A DNA stretch of 40,160 nucleotides from Deltaproteobacteria bacterium (GCA_018668695.1 JABJBS010000262.1:1-40160), one strand, 5' to 3'; positions 7,919 to 16,756 are shown, counted from the first letter of the stretch. Numbers and translations: made by a program. Notes: generated from the sequence alone by a model not told the origin.

Positions 7919-9109
7919 CTAGCTCGAGCTTTCGGGGCTAAGAAGCAAAGAGCCTTCTCGGATGGCCTCATCCACAAGTTCTGAACTGATCTCAAACGAT
8001 TTAAGAACGGCTCGCCCGTCGTTAAGCGCGTCGGGCCGTGTAGTCCAAGCTTCAGCCACCGGGGCTCCAAAATGACTGTTGATGCAGGTAACGCCGTCAA
8101 TATCGTAAGAATCAGACCCTACAACTGGATCTTTGATGGCTTCCTCGTGGGTTAATACAGGCTCACAGCAGCAATCGACGCCATCCAGCACGCTTACCCA
8201 TTCGGCCTGCGTCTTGGACTTAAACACCGCCTCAAGCTCGTCCATAACCTGCTTCGCCCCGGGACCCATGTCGAGCCCCTTCGAAGACAGATGACCGCAT
8301 CCGGCGGCTTCACAAAAAGCAACGAAGAACTTTGGCTCCAATGCCCCAAGCGTCATGAACCGCCCATCACTTGTTTCGTAAACCCGGTAGCACGGCGCCC
8401 CGCCACCCAATGGCGTCGAGCCTCTGCTATCACCCATCAAGCTGGCACTGTTGGCTAAGTATCCATAGTGTCCAAACGTCAGGCAACCACGCGTCATTGA
8501 AATATCGAGATGCCTACCTTGGCCGGTTTGGCCTCGCTCCATAAGCGCAGCTAAAATAGACGAAAGACCCATCATAGAGCCTCCCGCTATATCACCTACC
8601 TGAATACCCGCCGTAACGGGCTCACGATCTGCGGGCCCAATTAGATTGAGTGCGCCTGCTCGTCCGGTGAAATTAAGGTCGTGCCCGGGCCTATCACGAT
8701 GTGGGTTATCTTGGCCAAAGCCCGTAACCGAACAGATAATAAGCTTAGGATTGGTCTCAAAGAGCTTCTCGGGAGAGAGCCCCAATCGGTCCAACACACC
8801 AGGTCGAAATGTCTCAACGAGGATGTCGGCCTGTTTGACGATGTTTAAAAGTATTTTCCGGGCGGCATCTTGCTTGAGGTTCAGAGCCAAGCCGCGCTTG
8901 CCAGCATTCACGCTGGTATAAAGCGCTCCCGCGTCGCCATGCATCGGCGGCATAAAACGCGCTGGATCGCCGGTTGGTGGTTCGACCTTCACCACATCCG
9001 CACCCAAATCTTTGAGCATTCGGGTGAGCAGAGGCCCCGGTAAATGGCGAGATAAATCAACCACGACAAGGCCCTTTAAAGGCGTCATCGGACCGCTGCT
9101 AACACCCAT
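7919..9109 (-). CDS. CaiB/BaiF family III protein, alpha-methylacyl-CoA racemase-like
   Basis: The 396-residue protein has the family III CoA-transferase fold signature: VVVDLSRHLPGPLLTRMLKDLGADVVKVEPP at the N-terminus and NAGKRGLALNLK. Three sites known to matter in alpha-methylacyl-CoA racemases can be found: His in GHDLNF, Asp in QVGDIAGGSMMG and Glu in LEPKFF. This favours a racemase acting on 2-methyl-branched acyl-CoA over a true CoA transferase. A GGAG lies 7 bases before ATG 9109. The SCP2 carrier gene directly upstream supports a role with branched or bulky acyl chains. Substrate is inferred, not seen. Confidence 0.82.
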   Translation of the reverse strand: MGVSSGPMTPLKGLVVVDLSRHLPGPLLTRMLKDLGADVVKVEPPTGDPARFMPPMHGDAGALYTSVNAGKRGLALNLKQDAARKILLNIVKQADILVETFRPGVLDRLGLSPEKLFETNPKLIICSVTGFGQDNPHRDRPGHDLNFTGRAGALNLIGPADREPVTAGIQVGDIAGGSMMGLSSILAALMERGQTGQGRHLDISMTRGCLTFGHYGYLANSASLMGDSRGSTPLGGGAPCYRVYETSDGRFMTLGALEPKFFVAFCEAAGCGHLSSKGLDMGPGAKQVMDELEAVFKSKTQAEWVSVLDGVDCCCEPVLTHEEAIKDPVVGSDSYDIDGVTCINSHFGAPVAEAWTTRPDALNDGRAVLKSFEISSELVDEAIREGSLLLSPESSS

Positions 9110-9149
9110 CGTTCACTCCAGGTGGTATGTGATTGAGCTGGTAGCTCGA

Positions 9150-9482
9150 TTAGCTTCCGAGGATTGAACCAAGTTTCATAGCCAACATCATGTCGCCTTG
9201 AACCTTAAGCTTACCTGACATGAAAGCCATCTGACCGTTAAGTTCACCATTGATGATGGCGAGGAAATCGGCTGAGTCTACTGTGATGTGGCAATCTGCT
9301 TCGCCGTCACCCGCGCTCACTGAACCGTTGCCCTCTTTGAGGTTTACAAGCCATGTACCGCCACCGTCGCCAGTGACTTCAAACTTGTAACTCGCACCAA
9401 TTTGAGCTGCCAATTCAGGCTTGCTCTCAAGACGATTGGCGATATTTTCTTCGAAGACTTTGCTCACTGATTCAACAGCCAT
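9150..9482 (-). CDS. SCP2 sterol-carrier-domain protein
   Basis: The single-domain protein of 110 residues matches the SCP2 pattern: a helical start (VFEENIANRLESKPELAAQIGASYKFEV), beta strands with GGGTWLVNLKEG, then DCHITVDSADFLAIINGELNG and FMSGKLKVQGDMMLAMKL. The last part is the hallmark of the lipid-binding fold. Such proteins bind fatty acyl-CoAs or other lipids in a hydrophobic tunnel. ATG 9482 is chosen over a TTG six codons earlier because AGGAG sits 7 bases before it. The racemase-like gene follows 40 bases downstream on the same strand, suggesting joint work on acyl-CoA. Confidence 0.87.
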   Translation of the reverse strand: MAVESVSKVFEENIANRLESKPELAAQIGASYKFEVTGDGGGTWLVNLKEGNGSVSAGDGEADCHITVDSADFLAIINGELNGQMAFMSGKLKVQGDMMLAMKLGSILGS

Positions 9483-9535
9483 TTCATGCTCCTTAGGCAA
9501 TGTGTGAATACCCGGGATAGCACCGGTCCGGAGAA

Positions 9536-9552
9536 CGGGTCAACTGAACCCG
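9536..9552 (-). terminator. Possible hairpin between cmk and the SCP2 gene
   Basis: On the minus strand CGGGTT pairs with GACCCG (one G-T pair) around a 5-base loop. It lies about 25 bases past the cmk stop and before the SCP2 ribosome binding site. No clear U-run follows, so it may be an attenuating or processing structure instead of a terminator. Confidence 0.3.
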
Positions 9553-9577
9553 CGCGGCGCGTCACAACTCGTTACGT

Positions 9578-10252
9578 TCAGGAGGCTGAACGGCCGTGAG
9601 CAACGATGGTTTCGATGACTTCTTCAATGCTCATGGAGGTACAATCGACATGAATTGCGTCTTCGGCGGGCTTGAGCGGGGCTTGGGCTCTCTCCGTGTC
9701 GCGTTTGTCTCTAGCCTCTATCTCAGCCAAGACATCAGCCAGTAGGCCTTCTTGCCCATTATCTTGCATCTGGGCCAATCTGCGCCTCGCACGCTCCTGG
9801 GCACTTGCGACCAAAAAGATTTTCACAGGCGCATCTGGGCAAACCACGGTTCCTATATCGCGTCCCTCCAAAACAGCACCGTGAGCTCCCGCCAAGTCGC
9901 GTTGAAGCTGCAGCAACCCATCACGCACGGCACCAACACTGCTCACTTTTGATGCGCCCTGCGAGATCTCAGGTGTTCGAATCGCCTGACTCACGTCGGC
10001 ACCATCGATAAAAACCCGGTTTTCGCCCTGATCCATCTTAAAAGTGATGTTGAGGCCAGCCACAATGTTCGCGAGTCCCTCAGAATCTCCCCAAGACACC
10101 GAGTTCTGAACGGCGGTGTATGCAACTGCCCGATAAATCGCGCCCGTATCAACCAGCGTCAAACCAAGATTTGCCGCCACTGCCTTCGAAACGGTGCTCT
10201 TACCGGCACCCGCAGGCCCATCGATTGCTATAACAAGGTTCTTTGTTTCCAT
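9578..10252 (-). CDS. cmk: Cytidylate kinase
   Basis: The 224-residue product has IDGPAGAGKSTVSKAVA (P-loop) near the N-terminus, DTGAIYRAVA for nucleotide-monophosphate binding, EGRDIGTVVCPDA and a helical lid with RARRRLAQM. This is the standard Cmk architecture and length. It phosphorylates CMP and dCMP with ATP in the cytoplasm. ATG 10252 is chosen because it puts the P-loop about 10 residues from the start; longer readings run into the end of aroA and add an unlikely leader. The gene follows aroA by 31 bases, an arrangement found in many bacteria. Confidence 0.93.
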   Translation of the reverse strand: METKNLVIAIDGPAGAGKSTVSKAVAANLGLTLVDTGAIYRAVAYTAVQNSVSWGDSEGLANIVAGLNITFKMDQGENRVFIDGADVSQAIRTPEISQGASKVSSVGAVRDGLLQLQRDLAGAHGAVLEGRDIGTVVCPDAPVKIFLVASAQERARRRLAQMQDNGQEGLLADVLAEIEARDKRDTERAQAPLKPAEDAIHVDCTSMSIEEVIETIVAHGRSAS

Positions 10253-10283
10253 AATCGCGCTATCCTCATAACGGGTTCGAAAA

Positions 10284-11633
10284 TCAAGCCAACTCTTCGA
10301 CCGTCGCACCAAGGCCGCGAAGAACATCAACAAAGTCAGGATACGAAACCCCAGCGACGTCGAAGCCGCGCAAAATAGACTCACCCTCAGCCGCACAAGC
10401 TAAAACTGCCGCGGTCATCGCCACTCGGTGATCCGATGAAACATCTAAGGTGGCACCATGCATAGGCTTACCGCCTTGAACAACGAAGCCATCGGGGCGT
10501 TCATCGGCTTCAACACCAAACGCACGAAGAATCCGAACAGTTTCGACAACCCTGTCCGATTCCTTAACGCGCAGTTCTTTTGCGTCTTCAACAGTTGTTT
10601 GGCCCGGATATCTCGCCGCGAGTGCTCCTAAAACGACCAATTCATCAATCAAGCGCGGAATCACGGCCCCGCCAATGACCACGTCCCCGCACGGCTCTTT
10701 CCAGTTAAAAGCACCAACCTCAACGTTCCCCATGGCCTCGCCGCCTGGCGAATCAAGCATTTCAACATCAAGCGTCACGCCGAACGACTCAACGGCATCC
10801 AGCACACCGGTTCGGCTTGGGTTGAGCCCGACGTTACGCAGTGAAAGCTTGGAATCAGGAACTATCAATCCGAGCACCATCCAAAAAGCCGCGGATGAGA
10901 TATCCCCAGGAACGCGAAACAACGCACCGTCTTCAAAGCCCTTGAAATGGTCCCGAGCATCTTTCGCCAAAGTCACGTGGTGCCCGCTGGCGTCTTCTAC
11001 CCGCTTAACTGAAATACCCATGCCCTGAAGCATTTGTTCCGTGTGGTCGCGAGATACCGTCGGTTCGTGAACTGTGACTTCCTGACCAGACAAAAGCCCG
11101 GCGAACAAGAGGGCACTTTTCACCTGAGCGCTGGCGACCCCTTGAGTCCACTCACCGCCGCTTAGTTTTGCCGGTTCGATGACCATCGGTGGTAATTCTT
11201 TACCATCTTGCATCTCCCCTTGAATCCGCGCGCCCATCGCTCTCAATGGGTCGCAAACCCGTGCCATGGGTCGTTTACAGAGAGATTCATCACCCGTGAG
11301 CGTAGCGTTGAGGCCAGACCCAGCTAGAATTCCTGAAACCAAACGGATGGTGGTCCCACTGTTGCCGCAATCGATCACATTGTCAGACTCTTGGAGACCG
11401 CCAAGACCCACGCCTTGTACGACCCAGCCATTGGGTTGTCTTTCTATGGACACGCCCAAACTGCGGAAAAGTTCGGCTGTGGAATCGTTGTCGGCACCGG
11501 CTCCCGGGGCGTCGATGGTCGTCTTGCCACCGGATAAGGATGCAAACATGATCGATCGGTGTGTGATCGACTTATCCGCAGGGATTTGTACTTCGCCTTG
11601 AAGTCCACTTTTACCAACAATCTTTAAATCCAT
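10284..11633 (-). CDS. aroA: 3-phosphoshikimate 1-carboxyvinyltransferase (EPSP synthase)
   Basis: The 449-residue protein shows DKSITHRSIMFASLSGG at the N-terminus, DCGNSGTTIRLVSG (the LGNSGT-type loop), SRDHTEQMLQGMG and VKESDRVVETVRIL near the C-terminus. These are the phosphoenolpyruvate and shikimate-3-phosphate binding motifs of the family. It makes 5-enolpyruvylshikimate 3-phosphate, the step before chorismate synthase. The start ATG immediately follows the TAA of the aminotransferase gene. With pheA and the aminotransferase upstream it forms a small aromatic amino-acid operon. Confidence 0.96.
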   Translation of the reverse strand: MDLKIVGKSGLQGEVQIPADKSITHRSIMFASLSGGKTTIDAPGAGADNDSTAELFRSLGVSIERQPNGWVVQGVGLGGLQESDNVIDCGNSGTTIRLVSGILAGSGLNATLTGDESLCKRPMARVCDPLRAMGARIQGEMQDGKELPPMVIEPAKLSGGEWTQGVASAQVKSALLFAGLLSGQEVTVHEPTVSRDHTEQMLQGMGISVKRVEDASGHHVTLAKDARDHFKGFEDGALFRVPGDISSAAFWMVLGLIVPDSKLSLRNVGLNPSRTGVLDAVESFGVTLDVEMLDSPGGEAMGNVEVGAFNWKEPCGDVVIGGAVIPRLIDELVVLGALAARYPGQTTVEDAKELRVKESDRVVETVRILRAFGVEADERPDGFVVQGGKPMHGATLDVSSDHRVAMTAAVLACAAEGESILRGFDVAGVSYPDFVDVLRGLGATVEELA

Positions 11634-12722
11634 TTAGCCTAATACCTTTGCCATCACTTCAAGCAGCTTGTCGTTTTGCTCGGTGGTTCCCATCGTAACC
11701 CGTGCACTTGTCGCTAACCCATAGCCCGCCATCGGCCGAACAATTACACCCAATCGCAGCATTGCATCGAATACAGGTCCTACTTCACGCTTGAAATCGA
11801 CCAGTACGAAGTTTGCCTGACTCGGTGTCACCACGCAGCCAAGGGCCTCTATCTGTGGAACCACACGTTCCATTTCACTTCGATTCAGTTCTTTGGTTCG
11901 GGTCAAATGGTCAACATCGTCCAGCGCTGCCATCGCACCTACTTGTGCCAATGTATTAACGTTGAACGGCTGGCGCCCCCTGTTGAGGTAATCGATGATC
12001 TCACTGTCACCTATCGCGTATCCAATACGAAGACCGGCCAAGCCGTAGCATTTTGAGAACGTTCGAGTTACCAAGACATTTTTGTGAGTCTTAAGATAAG
12101 ACAACCCATCGGGGTAATCCTCGGCATCTACGTATTCGAAATAAGCCTCATCCATCACCACAAGCACCTGAGGTGGTACTTTCGCTAAGAAATCATCCAG
12201 TTCTGATTTGGTGATATACGTTCCGGTTGGGTTATTCGGGTTGGCAATAAAGACGAGCTTCGTTTTTTCATCCATCGCATCCAAAACCGCGGGTAAGTCG
12301 TAGCGCATTTCGTTGAGCGGCACCTCGCGGATTTCGGCACCAATAGCCATGGAGGCAAGCTTGTAAACAATGAAGCTACTTTGGACATAAACGATGTTGT
12401 CTTCAGGCCGCATGCAAGTGCGGATAATCATCTCCAGCAGCTCATTCGTACCATTGCCAAATAGAAGCTGGTCTTGCTCCACCTTGAGAAAATCGGCCAG
12501 CTTCTTCTTGAGATAAAAAGCGCCGCCGTCCGGGTAATCATGAAGTGATGACAAGGCAGCTTGAATCGCCGCTACCGCTTTTGGAGACGGTCCAAGTGGG
12601 TTCTCATTTGAGGCCAGCTTCACACATCCAGAGATCCCAAGTTCCCGCTCAGTCTCGCTCACAGGCTTTCCCGGGATATAAGGTTTAAGCGTAAGATAAG
12701 CGTCGTTCACAAGCTTCGACAT
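11634..12722 (-). CDS. hisC: Histidinol-phosphate / aromatic amino-acid aminotransferase (HisC family)
   Basis: The 362-residue PLP enzyme belongs to aminotransferase class I/II, HisC subgroup: KLASNENPLGPSPKA, DYPDGG, FGNGTNELLE, ANPNNPTGT and TFSKCYGLAGLRIGY, whose Lys is the cofactor-binding residue. Typical HisC enzymes convert imidazole acetol phosphate to histidinol phosphate, but many also act on phenylpyruvate or 4-hydroxyphenylpyruvate. Its position between pheA and aroA, with no his genes nearby, suggests the aromatic role here; that is inference from context. AGGAGA lies 9 bases before the ATG. Confidence 0.88.
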   Translation of the reverse strand: MSKLVNDAYLTLKPYIPGKPVSETERELGISGCVKLASNENPLGPSPKAVAAIQAALSSLHDYPDGGAFYLKKKLADFLKVEQDQLLFGNGTNELLEMIIRTCMRPEDNIVYVQSSFIVYKLASMAIGAEIREVPLNEMRYDLPAVLDAMDEKTKLVFIANPNNPTGTYITKSELDDFLAKVPPQVLVVMDEAYFEYVDAEDYPDGLSYLKTHKNVLVTRTFSKCYGLAGLRIGYAIGDSEIIDYLNRGRQPFNVNTLAQVGAMAALDDVDHLTRTKELNRSEMERVVPQIEALGCVVTPSQANFVLVDFKREVGPVFDAMLRLGVIVRPMAGYGLATSARVTMGTTEQNDKLLEVMAKVLG

Positions 12723-12741
12723 GGTTGTAATCTCCTGGTAA

Positions 12742-13872
12742 TCAATCTGTTGGGCGAACCACTCTCTCTTCGAGCGCGCCGCGTGGGTACGAACCGAGCA
12801 CTTTCATGAAAATGCAGATCTTTTCAAGCTCTCCAATGGCTTCTTGCACCCTGGAATCGGCTCGATGGCCCACAAGATCAATAAAAAACGTATATTCCCA
12901 GGCTCTTTGCCGGGATGGACGTGATTCTATCCGCGAAAGGTTGATTCCAACCTTAGCAAAAGGTGCCAAGGCATCGAAGAGTACACCGGGCTTATCTTTG
13001 AGGCTGAACATGATGGATGTTCGGTCATCTTCACTCGGAGGCGCCATTTCCGGGCCAATCACCAAAAATCGGGTCATATTACCCTGAAGATCCTCAACAC
13101 GTTCATTCGCAATGCGAAGACCATGAATCGACGCAGCCAAGTCACCGGCCACCGCTGCTGCCGAAGGATCCTCTGATGCCAGTTGCGCGGCTCGGGCCGT
13201 ACTGCTTACATCGATAAGCGGCACACCTGGCAGGTTTCTCTCCAGCCAACCGCGGCATTGCGCCAAGGCTTGCGGGTGCGAATAGACCTTCGTGATGCCG
13301 TGGGACTCACCGGTTACCGTCAAGATATGGTGGCTAACGGGTAGCAGAATCTCTGCACAGATAGTTAAACTGCTGCCCATGAAAGCATCGAGAGTATGGT
13401 TCACCACTCCTTCTGTAGAGTTTTCAATCGGAACAACGCCATAACCACAGCGCTCACGTTCAACATCACTGAAAACGTCCGGAATTGCCTGCTTCGGCAT
13501 CAGTTGCGCACTGAGGCCAAAATGCCTCTTCGTCGCAGCATGGCTAAAAGTTCCTTCGGGTCCTAAAAAGGCAACTTTAAGCGGACTCTCAAGAGCTAAG
13601 CAGGCGCTGATAATCTCTTTGTAGATGAGCTTTAAGCCAGCCGGCGGCAATGGCCCTGGATTGCTGTCAAGAAGCCGAGACAGTAAAGCTCGCTCGCGCT
13701 CCGGAACATACATCTTCTGAGAGCGCTGAATCTTAATATCACCAATTTCACGCGCCAATTGAGCACGCTTATTGAGAAGTTCAATGACGTCGTTATCAAC
13801 GCTATCAATCAGCCCACGTAAACCCGCTAACGGATCCGCTTCTTGGTTACCACCATCGTTGTTCTTAGCCAT
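12742..13872 (-). CDS. pheA: Bifunctional chorismate mutase / prephenate dehydratase (P-protein)
   Basis: The 376-residue protein has three parts. Residues about 12-95 form a chorismate mutase of the AroQ type (LRGLIDSVDNDVIELLNKRAQLAREIG). Next comes the prephenate dehydratase with VAFLGPEGTFSHAA and VPIENSTEGVVNHTLD. The ACT domain includes KDKPGVLFDALAPFAKVGINLSRIESRPS, the usual site of phenylalanine feedback. It makes phenylpyruvate from chorismate. ATG 13872 is preferred because AGGTGG lies about 7 bases upstream; a longer reading from 13929 adds a Cys-rich leader unlike the family. Confidence 0.95.
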   Translation of the reverse strand: MAKNNDGGNQEADPLAGLRGLIDSVDNDVIELLNKRAQLAREIGDIKIQRSQKMYVPERERALLSRLLDSNPGPLPPAGLKLIYKEIISACLALESPLKVAFLGPEGTFSHAATKRHFGLSAQLMPKQAIPDVFSDVERERCGYGVVPIENSTEGVVNHTLDAFMGSSLTICAEILLPVSHHILTVTGESHGITKVYSHPQALAQCRGWLERNLPGVPLIDVSSTARAAQLASEDPSAAAVAGDLAASIHGLRIANERVEDLQGNMTRFLVIGPEMAPPSEDDRTSIMFSLKDKPGVLFDALAPFAKVGINLSRIESRPSRQRAWEYTFFIDLVGHRADSRVQEAIGELEKICIFMKVLGSYPRGALEERVVRPTD

Positions 13873-13938
13873 GCTTACCCACCTTTGCCGCAGAGCGTTA
13901 AAACAAGCTGTATCCTGACAAATTGTCAATAGGCACTG

Positions 13939-14865
13939 CTAGCTTTTTAGCTGAGACTGTATCAATTCCATCGTGTTCTCTAATGTCGTTACTTCGAGGC
14001 CTGTTAGTTTTTTCTCTTTGCGTAACCAAGTTCGTTGCCGGCGAGCATAGGCCCAAGTGCTTTTCCAAATGCGCTCAGATAACTCAGGTTCGTCGAATGC
14101 GCCCTGAATGTACTGCACGACCTCTCGGTAACCAACGGCCCTCATAGCCTGGCAGTCAGGCTCGACCCCCTGGTCGAGGAGCCGGCGTACCTCATCCACA
14201 AAACCTTGCCCAAGCATGAGATCAACGCGCTCTCGAATCCGGAGCCGCAGCTGCTCTGCTGGCCACTGGAGCCAAAAAGCGAGCATCGACACTTCCTCAT
14301 CTTTAAAGCCGTGCTCTTTCTTCACAACACTTGCTTTTTTTCCGGTCATTTCGAAAATTTCGAGCGCGCGGATTTGATGTCGGACGTTGTTTTTTGCAAT
14401 TGCCGCTACACTCTCAGGATCCACTTCTTGAAGACGCCGAACAACCACCCCCGGTTCCTGCGCTTCCCGCTCTTCCCACTCCGAACGAAACGCTGCATCC
14501 GCCGCCGGTACATCAATAACGCCCCAACGCAGCACTCGAAAATAGAGACCTGTCCCCCCGCACAAAATCGGGTGGTGGCCGCGAGTCCGGATCTCGGAAA
14601 TCAAACGCGTGGTATCCTCCCGAAAACGTTGGGAGTCGTAAGTCTCTTGCCAATCCGCAACATCGACCAAATGATGGGGAACCTCTTTCTGCTCGGCAAG
14701 GGTCGCCTTAGCTGAGCCCACGTCAAAACCGCGGTAAACTTGGACCGAGTCGCAACTTATAATTTCGCCGCCCAGTTGCTTAGCGAGCGCAAAGGCTACG
14801 GAGCTCTTGCCAGACCCAGTAGGTCCCACAATGGCCAGAGTTGGTAATGTACTTGAATCACTCAC
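13939..14865 (-). CDS. miaA: tRNA dimethylallyltransferase
   Basis: The 308-residue product has the P-loop GPTGSGKSSVAFALA, SCDSVQVYRGFDVGSAKAT, HHLVDV and the CGGTGLYFR segment, the MiaA signature set. It transfers a dimethylallyl group to N6 of A37 in tRNAs that read UNN codons. The start is GTG 14865, whose GTGA overlaps the stop of the glycosylase gene, so it is probably translated by coupling. Length is normal for the family. Confidence 0.95.
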   Translation of the reverse strand: MSDSSTLPTLAIVGPTGSGKSSVAFALAKQLGGEIISCDSVQVYRGFDVGSAKATLAEQKEVPHHLVDVADWQETYDSQRFREDTTRLISEIRTRGHHPILCGGTGLYFRVLRWGVIDVPAADAAFRSEWEEREAQEPGVVVRRLQEVDPESVAAIAKNNVRHQIRALEIFEMTGKKASVVKKEHGFKDEEVSMLAFWLQWPAEQLRLRIRERVDLMLGQGFVDEVRRLLDQGVEPDCQAMRAVGYREVVQYIQGAFDEPELSERIWKSTWAYARRQRTWLRKEKKLTGLEVTTLENTMELIQSQLKS

Positions 14866-15575
14866 GGCAGTTCCACACCCAGCGCTTCCAATTGCTTCTG
14901 AGCCGCGGGCGCCCAGCCTCGATTCGCCACAGGGCTTGCCGGGCTTGGATGAAGAATTCGCCCGATTTTAAGATTCATGTCGCCCAGCACGGCTTTAGCC
15001 TTTTTCTCAGCATACGCGCCAACGCCAATCACCCACTCGGGTTTGTAGTAACGAACCATCTCAGTCAGGGCCCAATCACAAGCCTCATTCACCGGCTGTA
15101 TTTCGCTGGCTGGAAGCTTATCAGGGGTTCGGTTTTTGCCACTCTCCTCCATAAAAACAAGCGGACAATAATTCACCACCATAAACGATTCGAAAAACTT
15201 ATCGGCCGTCCCAAAACGCTCTTTTGCCCAGCCCCAAAGCCGCGCACCACTGACTTCACTGCGCGTGCAATCAAAACCCTGCACGATGCGTTTAGGGTGC
15301 TCATGTTGAGGCTTGCCCACTTTTGCAGCCAGCCCCATCCAATCTCGGGCTATGCTCACTTCGCCAAAAGGAACACCTGTCTGCGCCATTCCCCACGGAC
15401 CGGGATTCATGCCAAGCATCAAATAGCGTTTCTTACCCTTACCGTAGCGCGTAAGGTATTTATTGTGGGATTGGCGCGCATAAACCAACGGATTGTAGAC
15501 ATGCGTAACGGGTTCAGCAAACCTAAGGCCATCGAGCCTTTTGCAAAGCTCAGTTGTAATATTTTTGGGTGTCAC
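14862..15575 (-). CDS. SMUG1-like uracil-DNA glycosylase
   Basis: The 237-residue protein matches SMUG1 at all family motifs: GMNPGPWGMAQTGVPFGEV (catalytic Asn of motif 1), VVNYCPLVF in the middle, and HPSPASPVANRGW at the end with the motif-2 His and the DNA-inserting loop. SMUG1 removes uracil and oxidised pyrimidines from DNA. The start is GTG 15575 with GGAG about 8 bases upstream. It is coupled to miaA downstream and follows the fabZ-like gene by 9 bases. This subfamily is patchy in bacteria, with a studied example in Geobacter, so horizontal spread is possible but not shown. Confidence 0.9.
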   Translation of the reverse strand: MTPKNITTELCKRLDGLRFAEPVTHVYNPLVYARQSHNKYLTRYGKGKKRYLMLGMNPGPWGMAQTGVPFGEVSIARDWMGLAAKVGKPQHEHPKRIVQGFDCTRSEVSGARLWGWAKERFGTADKFFESFMVVNYCPLVFMEESGKNRTPDKLPASEIQPVNEACDWALTEMVRYYKPEWVIGVGAYAEKKAKAVLGDMNLKIGRILHPSPASPVANRGWAPAAQKQLEALGVELP

Positions 15576-15584
15576 CCTAAGCTC

Positions 15585-16010
15585 CTAATCCTGGTCAATG
15601 GGTTGTAGAGAACCGGAAAGCTCGGCTTCAGCCACCTTCTTTTCATCCACCCATGCTTCGCATTGAGCTTTATAGATGCCCATCTTTTTTCCCAGCACAT
15701 CCAACACAAACGTGACCTTCTCGTCTGGTAGAACTGGCTTTCGAAATTTGGCACTTTTGATTCCAGCCAGGAGCATTTTGTGGGGGCCGTATTGATAGAG
15801 TTGCGTATAGGCCATGAGCTGAGCCATGGCCTCGACAAGATAGACACCCGGCACAATCGGGTCACCAGGGAAATGACCCTTAAAGAACTCTTCATCGGAA
15901 TTAAATATGCGAGTGGCCACGGCGCGTTCGGGTGTTACCTCAATGACCTCATCAAGCAAGAGCATAGGCGCTCTGTGCGGCAAAATATCTTCGGGTAGTG
16001 GCAGCTTCAT
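15585..16010 (-). CDS. FabZ-like 3-hydroxyacyl-[ACP] dehydratase
   Basis: This is a 141-residue hot-dog protein with LPHRAPMLLLDEV and GHFPGDPIVPGVYLVEAMAQ, which holds the catalytic His and Glu of FabA/FabZ enzymes. It removes water from 3-hydroxyacyl-ACP. ATG 16010 is used; GTG 16025 in the same frame is possible, and neither has a strong ribosome binding site. It follows a FabG-like reductase by 20 bases. The neighbourhood lacks fabD, fabH, fabF or acpP, so the pair may serve a side pathway and not core fatty-acid synthesis; for this reason no symbol is given. Confidence 0.88.
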   Translation of the reverse strand: MKLPLPEDILPHRAPMLLLDEVIEVTPERAVATRIFNSDEEFFKGHFPGDPIVPGVYLVEAMAQLMAYTQLYQYGPHKMLLAGIKSAKFRKPVLPDEKVTFVLDVLGKKMGIYKAQCEAWVDEKKVAEAELSGSLQPIDQD

Positions 16011-16030
16011 ATCGGTTCCCAACACCGGAC

Positions 16031-16756
16031 TTAGGTGTACAGGCCCCCGTTTACACCAATAACCTGCCCAGTAACATAGCCTGCGCCAGCTGAAGCGAGA
16101 AAAGAAACCACACTGGCTACATCTTCCGGCGTCCCGAGGCGACCCGCAGGAATCATTTTCGCCATTTCATCAGCGTCGATCCCTTTAGACATATCTGTAT
16201 CGATAAAACCGGGCGACACCGCATTCACAGTAATTCCGCGCTTTGCAACTTCCAGTGCCAAGGCCTTCGTGGCGCCGATTATCCCAGCCTTACTGGCTGC
16301 ATAATTTACCTGACCAGGATTCCCGCGTTCTCCTGAAACGGACGTTATATTAATAATGCGACCTGCTCTCTCTTTTAGCATTTTGCGAATCACTGGCTGG
16401 GTAAGCGCAAAGAACCCACCGAGGTTCACGTCGATCACGTCCTGCCAACCGCTTCGTTTCATTCGAGCAAAAAGCCCATCGCGTGTAACACCTGCGTTAT
16501 TGACGAGAACATGCGGCACGCCGTCTTCCTCAAGCATGTCCTTCACGGCGGCATCGGCTTCTTCAGCATCACCCACGTTAAAGGCCACGGCTCGAGCTGC
16601 CTGACCCTTGCCTTGAATCATGGCGACAACCGCATCTGCCTTCTCTTTGTTGCTTTGGTAGGTAATGGTAACATCGTACCCGTCATCGGCCAGCTGCAAT
16701 GCTATTGCGCATCCAATGCCTCGGCTGCCCCCCGTAACCCATGCTCTTAAAGCCAT
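16031..16756 (-). CDS. FabG-like 3-oxoacyl-[ACP] reductase (SDR)
   Basis: This 241-residue short-chain dehydrogenase has TGGSRGIG (NADP-binding), NNAGVTRDG, the catalytic Ser in ITSVSGERGNPGQVN and YAASKAG with Tyr-x3-Lys. TVNAVSPGFIDTDM and the ending QVIGVNGGLY are typical FabG. It reduces 3-oxoacyl-ACP to the 3-hydroxy form, the substrate of the next gene product. ATG 16756 is chosen because GAGGA lies 5 bases before it. Upstream in-frame starts lack such a site. Confidence 0.9.
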   Translation of the reverse strand: MALRAWVTGGSRGIGCAIALQLADDGYDVTITYQSNKEKADAVVAMIQGKGQAARAVAFNVGDAEEADAAVKDMLEEDGVPHVLVNNAGVTRDGLFARMKRSGWQDVIDVNLGGFFALTQPVIRKMLKERAGRIINITSVSGERGNPGQVNYAASKAGIIGATKALALEVAKRGITVNAVSPGFIDTDMSKGIDADEMAKMIPAGRLGTPEDVASVVSFLASAGAGYVTGQVIGVNGGLYT

